Assembly: GCA_012519525.1 (NCBI GenBank)
Contig: JAAYQB010000033.1
Span: forward strand, 1 to 5,872
Direction of reading: 5' to 3'
From: Bacteroidales bacterium
Lineage (GTDB): Bacteria; Bacteroidota; Bacteroidia; Bacteroidales; WCHB1-69
Length of the DNA stretch: 5,872 nucleotides
Shown: piece by piece, positions 1 through 4,723 of the stretch
How positions within the stretch are numbered: position 1 is the stretch's first letter
Layout: every line of letters begins with the position of its first letter
Notes under the pieces: generated by a model
What the model was told of the DNA's origin: nothing
The model's input: only the letters and a program-made list of their open reading frames with translations
Databases searched by the model: none
Translations under genes and position numbers: made by a program

Positions 1-237
1 AAATATTTTATGCACAACATCGGACATTTTATGGGAATCGACACCCATGATGTAGGCGACCGAGATGTTATTTTTGAAGAAGGCATGGTAGCCAGTTGTG
101 AGCCGGGCATTTATATCCCCGAAGAAGGAATCGGAGTACGCATTGAAACCGACATGCTGATAGCCGAAAAACCCATAGATTTAATGGCAAATGTGCCTTC
201 TCGTTCAAATGATATAGAGGTAATAATGAAAGGGTAA
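1..237 (+). CDS. pepP: Xaa-Pro aminopeptidase (M24B family), C-terminal fragment
   Basis: This is the 3' end of a gene whose start lies before the window; the frame is open from base 1, giving 78 residues. Enzymes of this family are cytosolic dimetal peptidases that remove an N-terminal residue preceding proline. The fragment carries the last part of the pita-bread fold. Residues 5-19 (HNIGHFMGIDTHDVG) match the metal-ligand and catalytic histidine segment, with H9 and H16 in the roles of E. coli H354 and H361. Residues 28-39 (GMVASCEPGIYI) contain the metal ligand E34, and residues 45-51 (GVRIETD) contain the last ligand E49. All expected C-terminal active-site residues are present, so nothing suggests this end is broken. 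The symbol is by family resemblance; other M24B aminopeptidases could share these motifs. It looks unrelated to the glycan genes downstream. Confidence 0.93.
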   Translation, partial: KYFMHNIGHFMGIDTHDVGDRDVIFEEGMVASCEPGIYIPEEGIGVRIETDMLIAEKPIDLMANVPSRSNDIEVIMKG

Positions 238-327
238 ATACTTTTAATGCATAATAATTTGTTTAAACATAATAATACTTAAAGATTATTTAGTACTTTT
301 ACAAATCATTTAAATAATTATAATTTT

Positions 328-357
328 TTTTAAATGAATGTCGTATGTTTGCCTAAA
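328..357 (+). repeat. Candidate left terminal inverted repeat of the IS1595 relic
   Basis: Bases 328-357 pair imperfectly with 661-690 (23 of 29 aligned positions with two single-base gaps). The repeat lies just upstream of the -7 element that should drive the transposase. Part of the match is low-complexity T/A sequence, so the exact end is uncertain. Confidence 0.4.
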
Positions 358-363
358 AATGAT

Positions 364-371
364 TATCTTTG
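364..371 (+). promoter_or_regulatory. Bacteroidota -7 promoter element (TATCTTTG) before the IS relic
   Basis: TATCTTTG matches TAnnTTTG exactly and sits 17 bases before the chosen transposase ATG at 388. No good -33 TTTG is seen at the usual spacing; a TTTG at 348-351 is too close. The same 16-base core, TATCTTTGCAAAAAAT, recurs at 4680-4695. As no terminator is visible before 715, this promoter may also transcribe the methyltransferase. Confidence 0.6.
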
Positions 372-387
372 CAAAAAATATATAGTT

Positions 388-681
388 ATGACACTAATAG
401 ATTTTATTTCTCAATTTCCAAATGAAGAAAGTTGCAAGCAAAAGTTTGAGAAATATCGCGATCACGTTGGAGTAGTTTTACCTTGGGTTCATATAACAAT
501 TAGTAATGCAAAACGACAATTATTAAATACATTTCACGACATTAAACCCGAATTCTTACAAAACTATTTAGATGAGTTTTGCTACAAGTTTAATCGTAGG
601 TATTTTGGAGAAGCACTCTTTGGAAGACTACTGGTAGCTTGCGTAAGCTATAAAAATGAATTTAGGTACAAATGCGGATAG
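388..681 (+). pseudogene. IS1595-family (ISXO2-like) transposase, internal in-frame deletion
   Basis: An intact relative would be a DDE-type transposase of roughly 300 residues with an N-terminal zinc ribbon. This frame has 97 residues. Residues 1-30 (MTLIDFISQFPNEESCKQ, then the KYRDHVGVV segment) match the family's N-terminus just before the expected CPxCG zinc ribbon. From about residue 31 the sequence jumps to the family's C-terminal end: PWVHITISNAKR, then YLDEFCYKFNRRYF, then LFGRLLVACVSYKNEF. The zinc ribbon and all catalytic acidic residues are missing. The fusion point is near base 480 and the frame is preserved. I start at 388 rather than the earlier ATG at 334, because the first start precedes the promoter element at 364-371 and because family proteins begin MTLxDF. 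It cannot catalyse transposition alone; whether a short peptide is made is unknown. Confidence 0.85.
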
Positions 682-690
682 TCATTAAAA
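661..690 (+). repeat. Candidate right terminal inverted repeat of the IS1595 relic
   Basis: This is the inverted partner of 328-357. The transposase stop codon (679-681) falls inside it. It ends about 25 bases before the methyltransferase start at 715, so the relic abuts that gene. Confidence 0.4.
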
Positions 691-714
691 TATTTAATTG
701 AATCGTTATAGAAT

Positions 715-1515
715 ATGGAAAATAAGTTTTTAACAGGAGAACTATTATACGGTGATGATTTTGATTTGCAACAAATTGAAAAATGGTATAAAGAAGAAGA
801 AGAAGCGTATGCGGAATTAGAGGGTAGAGATGTGACTCAAGATAATTTTGAATATACAAATGTAGATCAGCTTTTTGGATTTTCTAAAATTCCTTCCAAA
901 AAACATAAAAAAGTGCTTGGTTATGGAGCATCATGGGGGTTTGAATTTATTCCAATTATAGATAGAATTGATGATCTAGTCATTATTGAGTCCTCTGAAA
1001 TAACAAAGTCGGAGATACTAGGAGATATTAAACCCAACTATGTGAAGGCGAACTCTTTGGGAAAAATTAACTTTGAAGATAACTCTTTCGATTTGATAAC
1101 ATCATTCTCAGTGTTACACCATATTCCAAATGTTTCGTTCGTTGTATCGGAATTAATTAGGGTTCTTTCATCTGAAGGATATTTGCTGATCAGAGAGCCA
1201 ATACATTCAATGGGCGACTGGAGTGTTAAAAGAGAGGGTTTAACAAAAAATGAAAGAGGAATTCATTATAAACTTTTAGAACAATTTATTGATCAAGCAG
1301 GTGGTAAAGTAATAGGCAAAACGTATCATTTCTTTATCTACTCTTTTTTGAAAAGATTCTTAGGTAATCCGCGTTTTTTGAAAAGTAAATGGTATTTAAA
1401 AGTCGATAGTTTTTTATCTCGTTTGTTTCTTTGGAACTTTCATTATCATCCCAAAAATAAAAGGCAAAGAATAGCCCCTCAAATGGCATATTATGTTATA
1501 ACAAAAAGCAAATGA
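715..1515 (+). CDS. Class I SAM-dependent methyltransferase with GYGASWG motif I
   Basis: This predicted soluble 266-residue enzyme would move a methyl group from S-adenosylmethionine to an unidentified substrate. The Rossmann core is clear: motif I at residues 66-75 (KVLGYGASWG), an acidic end of strand 2 at 89-95 (VIIESSE), a DNSFDLITSFSVLHHI segment at 122-137 as in Methyltransf_11 proteins, and the strand-5 region ELIRVL...GYLLIREP at 146-162. Motif I is unusual, with Y70 and ASW where most relatives have D/E-x-G-C-G. The roughly 60-residue N-terminal part is rich in acidic residues, and the C-terminal 70 residues are basic and aromatic, perhaps for substrate or membrane contact. The ATG at 715 is the first good start after an in-frame gap; no Shine-Dalgarno site is visible. 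The nearest promoter is the one in the IS relic. The glycan neighbours suggest a sugar or polysaccharide substrate, but that is inference. Confidence 0.85.
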   Translation: MENKFLTGELLYGDDFDLQQIEKWYKEEEEAYAELEGRDVTQDNFEYTNVDQLFGFSKIPSKKHKKVLGYGASWGFEFIPIIDRIDDLVIIESSEITKSEILGDIKPNYVKANSLGKINFEDNSFDLITSFSVLHHIPNVSFVVSELIRVLSSEGYLLIREPIHSMGDWSVKREGLTKNERGIHYKLLEQFIDQAGGKVIGKTYHFFIYSFLKRFLGNPRFLKSKWYLKVDSFLSRLFLWNFHYHPKNKRQRIAPQMAYYVITKSK

Positions 1516-1576
1516 AATTCCAATGCCAATAATCACTACTGAGCTCAAATGGTGTCAATAAGATAGCTTCAAAAAT

Positions 1577-2305
1577 ATGATTAAATTTTTTCATCAGTTT
1601 TATTTAAAACAAAGATTTTTCCCAAATTGGATTAGCATTTTTATTAATCCGTTCTTTTATCCTCGTCTATCGCTCTTAAGAATTATGAAGAAGTATGCTC
1701 CTCTTTTAAAAGGCGAACTTCTTGACTTTGGATGTGGTTCTAAACCTTATGAATCATTGTTTGTAAATGTGTCAAAATATACCGGCGTTGACATAGAGAA
1801 TGAGTCGCATGATCATTCCAATGAAAATATTGATTTTTATTATGATGGAACTACATTACCCTTTGCGGATGAATCATTTGATTCGCTGCTCTCATCTGAG
1901 GTGTTCGAACATGTTCCTCATTTGGAACATACAATGAAAGAATTAACTCGGGTACTCAAAAAGGGAGGTCAAATCTTAATAACAGTGCCATTCTCTTTTC
2001 CGGAACATGAGATGCCACATGATTACAGAAGACTAACCTATGGAGGAGTGCAACAAATTTTATTGGATCATGGCTTTGAAATTAAGAGTTTTCAAAAATA
2101 TGGATCTTACTCCAAAGTTGTTTTTCAATTGATCATCATGTATATTCATGATTTTATTTACGTTAAAAATAAATATGTGAATTTGATTTTGAATCTAATT
2201 TTCATTTTTCCTATTCAATTGATTTCCGCCTTATTCTCTCTTATAACAATCCCCAATAGATCCCTTTATTTTGGAACTGTTGTACTAGCTCAAAAGAAAA
2301 AATAA
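1577..2305 (+). CDS. Class I SAM-dependent methyltransferase (Methyltransf_11 type)
   Basis: This is a 242-residue protein with a textbook SAM-binding core: motif I at residues 48-55 (LLDFGCGS), the ribose-binding acid D72 in YTGVDIE, a LPFADESFDSLLSSEVFEHVPH segment (shown here in part) from 94 to 115, and ELTRVLKKGGQILITVPF at 122-139. The following PHDYRRLT at 147-154 is common in methyltransferases of polysaccharide loci. Residues 201-226 form a strongly hydrophobic stretch that could be a membrane segment or a membrane-associated helix; I cannot separate the two. The 61-base gap after the first methyltransferase shows no promoter or terminator, so the two genes are probably cotranscribed. 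They share little beyond the fold and do not look like a recent duplication. The substrate is unknown, with glycan modification inferred from context. Confidence 0.9.
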   Translation: MIKFFHQFYLKQRFFPNWISIFINPFFYPRLSLLRIMKKYAPLLKGELLDFGCGSKPYESLFVNVSKYTGVDIENESHDHSNENIDFYYDGTTLPFADESFDSLLSSEVFEHVPHLEHTMKELTRVLKKGGQILITVPFSFPEHEMPHDYRRLTYGGVQQILLDHGFEIKSFQKYGSYSKVVFQLIIMYIHDFIYVKNKYVNLILNLIFIFPIQLISALFSLITIPNRSLYFGTVVLAQKKK

Positions 2306-2356
2306 TTATTGTTATTTTTACGGAGTAGTATATGTTAGTTTTTAACTAAAAATATA

Positions 2357-2364
2357 TATCTTTG
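2357..2364 (+). promoter_or_regulatory. Bacteroidota -7 promoter element (TATCTTTG) before the broken glycosyltransferase
   Basis: TATCTTTG is an exact TAnnTTTG match, 32 bases before the position where the glycosyltransferase start would be (2396). The -33 region (around 2334-2338, GTTAG) is poor. Its presence implies the glycosyltransferase once had its own transcript. Confidence 0.55.
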
Positions 2365-2395
2365 CCTCCATGTTACTCATGAGATTGAAACTGTA

Positions 2396-2828
2396 ATTAA
2401 ATTTGCTATTGTGATTCTAAATTGGAATGGGCAACCCTTTTTAGAGAAATTTTTGTCCTATTTGATTCAAAATATACCCTTAGAATATGAGATTTGGGTA
2501 GAGTCTGCTTCCATAGTTTATCATGTTGGCGGAGGAACTCTCTCAAAAAGTAATCTTTTTAAAACCTACCTTAATTTCAGAAACAACTGGTTCTTCTTGA
2601 TTAAGAATTTACCGATTAACAAACTGCGAAACACCCTTTGGATTCGTTTCTTTAGTAGTACTTTCTTTTTTGATGACCGGTAAATGGGAAGAATTTACAA
2701 CAGTTTGGAAAAGGATCTACCATGCCCTCAAAGATTACAAAAAAAAACGAAAGTCAAATGTGAAATCCTACCCGATAACGGATATTTTAAAACCGATCCT
2801 CATTCATCAGTGGTGCAATATTATCTGA
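2396..2828 (+). pseudogene. Family 2 glycosyltransferase, broken (start lost, internal deletion, frameshift)
   Basis: GT2 enzymes of this type normally have about 300 residues and transfer sugars during surface polysaccharide assembly. The reading begins I-K-F-A-I-V-I-L-N-W-N-G, the family N-terminus, but the codon where ATG is expected (2396-2398) is ATT; a GTG at 2411 is the only usable start and would clip the first strand. After about 35 codons, near 2498-2506, EYEIWV jumps to ESASIVYHVGGGTLSKSN, the family's C-terminal region, removing the nucleotide-sugar and metal-binding parts, including the expected DxD region. The frame then slips in a six-T run at 2666-2671. The original frame stops at 2681-2683, while the matching continuation (LMTGKWEEFTTVWKRIYHAL) reads from 2670 in another frame to the TGA at 2826-2828. 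A second open frame at 2684-2866 is an artefact of this shift. No activity is expected. Confidence 0.85.
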
Positions 2829-2867
2829 AAAGAAAGAGGAAATTTAATGGGAATGAAATGATATAAC

Positions 2868-2888
2868 AATTATGAATTACGAATTACG
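2868..2888 (+). repeat. Heptad tandem repeat, 3 units (AATTATG, AATTACG, AATTACG)
   Basis: Three direct copies of a 7-bp unit lie 40 bases after the glycosyltransferase relic and 55 bases beyond the stop codon of the minus-strand gene. The same unit occurs in opposite orientation past the other end of that gene (4169-4196), so the two arrays form an inverted pair around it. Confidence 0.8.
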
Positions 2889-2943
2889 AGTTTTATATTG
2901 TGCTAATTTATAAATATATCTCATTGATATGATTGATTATCAG

Positions 2944-4110
2944 TTAATTGTTTTCTTTATCCTCAATTAACGCTTTCACCTTTTTATAATATTCATTCTC
3001 AGAATATAGGGTGACGGTTTTATGACGAGCTTTTTGAATGACGTCCATATAAAAATCATTATCATTGTACAATTTTTCTACCTCCCGGATGATGGCATCG
3101 ATATCTCCAACTGGTACTACAGATCCGGTTACACCATGTTCGATTACTTCGGGCATTACTCCTAGATTGGTTACGATTAAAGGAGTACAGTAGTACATCG
3201 ATTCTAGTAAAACCATAGGAAATCCCTCATACCAATGGCTCAAGAAAAGGATGATTTTACTTTTCTTATAAAATTGAACCATCTGATCCCGATTCAGCAA
3301 GCCCTCTAAAATTAGATTGGATGGTATGTCCAAATCTTCCGGTATTGAGGATGGATCTCCTGCCACTCTAAAAGTGTAATGAGGCATTCTTTTGGCTACT
3401 TCGACAAAATCAAAAAAGCCTTTTTCTATAGTCAATCTTCCCACAAAACCTATTTCTGTTTTCTGTTTCAAGTCAACCTCTTCGGTCCCAAATGCCTCTT
3501 TAGGTCGATAACTGTTAGGAACCACCTTAATCTTTGAAGCATTATATCCATTCTCAATTAAAAGTTTTTTTTGAAACTCAGATAGTGCTAAAAAATGATC
3601 TACCTTGTGAAAATAACGTAACTTTCTGACAAAATAAGCTCTGACGGTATAAGATAAACTCGCCAACCATTCTCCATTACAACGATTAAGGGTGCAGTTC
3701 CACTCTCGTCCCTTTTCCAAGCATTGATGACAAATTTTATTGTTGATAAAAAAAATACCAATGGGACAAAATAATCTGTAATTATGAAGTACTTGAACTA
3801 CTTTAACTCCTTTTTTGGACAAAAAAGGGATAATAGATGGGGAAATGATAGGATATAGGTTGTGTAATATGGCTATATCAGGTTTAAACTCCTCTATAAC
3901 TTGATTCAGTTCCCTTCTGCTTCTATAGTTGAATATAGATGTAAAAGTACCTCCCATTTTACCCAACCACCACTTTTTCATTTCAGCATAATTTCGGGTA
4001 TAAAGTTGAACCTGATCTCCGTTTTTATCAAACAACTGTTTCTGAAACTCAACAACAGTTTCCTCTCCTCCACGCTGACTGTAATAATTGTGGATAATTA
4101 ATATTTTCAT
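2944..4110 (-). CDS. Family 4 glycosyltransferase (GT-B fold)
   Basis: This is a full-length 388-residue enzyme, normal for GT4. Such proteins are cytosolic or peripheral at the inner membrane and add a sugar from an activated nucleotide donor, with retention of configuration, to a growing glycan. The N-terminal domain opens with MKILIIHNYYSQRGGEETVV (residues 1-20), whose glycine-rich loop is typical of the acceptor domain. The C-terminal donor domain has GFVGRLTIEKG (221-231) and the EX7E motif in EGFPMVLLE, with E295 and E303. A cysteine group at 115, 127, 130, 139 and 144 follows HNYRLFCPIG, as in a recognisable subfamily, and may bind metal or form a structural knot; I infer that only from spacing. 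It stands alone, opposite in direction to its neighbours, with its own promoter at 4150-4157 and ATG at 4110. The sugar and acceptor are unknown, with surface polysaccharide likely. Confidence 0.93.
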   Translation of the reverse strand: MKILIIHNYYSQRGGEETVVEFQKQLFDKNGDQVQLYTRNYAEMKKWWLGKMGGTFTSIFNYRSRRELNQVIEEFKPDIAILHNLYPIISPSIIPFLSKKGVKVVQVLHNYRLFCPIGIFFINNKICHQCLEKGREWNCTLNRCNGEWLASLSYTVRAYFVRKLRYFHKVDHFLALSEFQKKLLIENGYNASKIKVVPNSYRPKEAFGTEEVDLKQKTEIGFVGRLTIEKGFFDFVEVAKRMPHYTFRVAGDPSSIPEDLDIPSNLILEGLLNRDQMVQFYKKSKIILFLSHWYEGFPMVLLESMYYCTPLIVTNLGVMPEVIEHGVTGSVVPVGDIDAIIREVEKLYNDNDFYMDVIQKARHKTVTLYSENEYYKKVKALIEDKENN

Positions 4111-4136
4111 GGTTCAATTTTTTTGATGTGCTCTTA

Positions 4137-4183
4137 AAATTACAAGTTACAAAGATATAAATAAATTTTGTAATTTGTAATTT
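4137..4183. repeat. Inverted repeat (17-bp arms, 13-bp centre) over the GT4 promoter
   Basis: Bases 4137-4153 pair with 4167-4183 at 16 of 17 positions; the exception is a G opposite T. The centre is 4154-4166. The arms are made of the same heptad unit, two copies in one direction and two in the other. The minus-strand -7 element (4157 to 4150) spans the edge of the centre and the left arm. It may be an operator-like dyad, a cruciform former or simply back-to-back repeats. Confidence 0.75.
4150..4157 (-). promoter_or_regulatory. Bacteroidota -7 promoter element (TATCTTTG) for the GT4 gene
   Basis: Read on the minus strand this is TATCTTTG, an exact TAnnTTTG match, placed 40 bases before the GT4 ATG at 4110. 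That predicts a leader of about 30-35 bases. The -33 region lies within the AATTACA repeats and does not contain TTTG. Confidence 0.6.
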
Positions 4184-4196
4184 GTAATTCGTAATT
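4169..4196 (-). repeat. Heptad tandem repeat, 4 units (minus strand AATTACG, then 3 AATTACA)
   Basis: On the minus strand, four perfect 7-bp periods lie just upstream of the GT4 promoter. The array is the inverted counterpart of 2868-2888. Three of its four units also lie wholly or partly in the -33 to -60 zone of the promoter, so copy-number change could alter expression. Confidence 0.8.
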
Positions 4197-4220
4197 TTCT
4201 GTTTTCTGCGTTACAATACT

Positions 4221-4334
4221 CTAAAAATTTTTCAGAATAATTTGGTATAATTCGTTTTGTTGGTTGTCCATTTTTAGAAGACGAGTTTTTGTATGTTTTG
4301 ATTCAGGAAGGGTATAATACGTTAATTGATACAT
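4221..4334 (-). CDS. Possible small ORF of 37 codons, unrecognised
   Basis: The minus strand has an ATG at 4334 and a TAG at 4221-4223. The product would be polar, with TKTRLLKMDNQQNELYQIIL in its second half, and has no signal peptide or membrane segment. It looks more protein-like than most frames in this AT-rich stretch, but no TAnnTTTG element precedes it and I do not recognise it. It may be the remnant of a longer gene, a true small protein or chance. A similar-sized open frame overlaps on the other strand. Confidence 0.2.
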   Translation of the reverse strand: MYQLTYYTLPESKHTKTRLLKMDNQQNELYQIILKNF

Positions 4335-4625
4335 ATTATGTGTAATTTAGGCTGCTTTCTTTAATAATAGCGTCGATTTTCTGCATACAAAACATTGTAA
4401 ATACTATATGCAGTAAAGACTATGCAAAAAAGTAAAAAAACATTTTATAACACAAAGTCTTGACTTTAATTAATGTTGTTTTTTATGTAACTCTGCATAA
4501 TATTTACATATATTAATTCATTTAAAGCATAATTTATAGTTCTCCATTTTGGCTGAAAAAACTATTTTATACTGTTTTAAATATTAAAATACACAGTTAT
4601 AAATTTAAAAGCATAAAGAATATAT

Positions 4626-4648
4626 TCAGAAGTGTCTGATTTTTTTTT
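4626..4648 (+). terminator. Terminator-like hairpin with nine-T tract
   Basis: TCAGA (4626-4630) pairs with TCTGA (4635-4639) around the four-base loop AGTG, followed by nine T residues. The stem is short, with only two G-C pairs, so intrinsic termination would be weak. No gene on the plus strand ends just before it; it would insulate the promoter at 4680 or end an unknown transcript. Confidence 0.35.
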
Positions 4649-4679
4649 AAGATTATTGTTTATTTAAAATATTTATGTA

Positions 4680-4687
4680 TATCTTTG
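4680..4687 (+). promoter_or_regulatory. Bacteroidota -7 promoter element (TATCTTTG) for the IgGFc-type gene
   Basis: This exact TAnnTTTG match lies 36 bases before the ATG at 4724. A TTG-containing -33 candidate ends at 4658, 21 bases upstream, close to the expected spacing. It is the best-formed promoter in the window. An upstream ATG at 4694 stops after three codons (TAA) and is not the gene start. Confidence 0.65.
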
Positions 4688-4723
4688 CAAAAAATGCTTG
4701 TTTAATTAATAAAAACCTTAAAG

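Larger units (their letters stand above)
328..690 (+). mobile_element. IS1595-family insertion sequence relic, internally deleted
   Basis: The boundaries are proposed from an imperfect inverted repeat around the shortened transposase: bases 328-357 against the reverse complement of 661-690 match at 23 of 29 aligned positions, allowing one single-base gap on each side. Both start TTTTAA and end CCTAAA. At about 360 bp the element is far shorter than a complete IS1595-type element, and the missing part is the middle of the transposase. It could be a dead relic or a MITE-like derivative that an intact relative could still move. I see no convincing 8-bp target duplication; the flanks are too AT-rich to judge. 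The termini are tentative, while the transposase identity is firm. Confidence 0.6.
4201..4720. other. Long AT-rich intergenic region, no convincing gene
   Basis: About 520 bases without a supported gene. It holds a small open frame on the minus strand at 4221-4334, a CTGCATA/TATGCAG inverted pair at 4381-4387 and 4407-4413 with a further CTGCATA at 4493-4499, a 14-base dyad AAAGTCTTGACTTT at 4454-4467, a terminator-like hairpin at 4626-4648, and the promoter of the downstream gene at 4680-4687. No RNA gene is recognisable. The CTGCATA copies could be protein-binding sites, but nothing shows this. Confidence 0.6.

Noticed and set aside
271..290. AATAAT...ATTATT inverted repeat after the peptidase gene as a terminator
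   Set aside because: The stem is all A-T with a bulge, the inner pairs leave no workable loop, and no T tract follows directly.
334..387. Earlier start for the transposase at 334
   Set aside because: It would begin upstream of the promoter element at 364-371, and the extra 18 residues are not part of the family N-terminus.
662..859. Minus-strand open frame of 65 codons
   Set aside because: It lies mostly opposite the first methyltransferase and reads as low-complexity hydrophobic sequence; no promoter or family signal.
715..2305. The two methyltransferases as a recent tandem duplication
   Set aside because: They differ in length, motif I and the C-terminal part, sharing only the general fold.
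480..2505. GTAG found at both internal deletion junctions as evidence for a shared site-specific mechanism
   Set aside because: A four-base match at two positions is expected by chance and the exact junctions are uncertain by several bases.
2684..2866. Open frame of 60 codons starting MGRIYNSLEKD
   Set aside because: It is out of frame with the recognisable GT2 tail. The sequence of the frame read from 2670 to 2828 matches the family, so this frame is a by-product of the T-run frameshift.
3901..4101. Plus-strand open frame of 66 codons
   Set aside because: It lies wholly opposite the well-supported GT4 gene and has no recognisable protein features.
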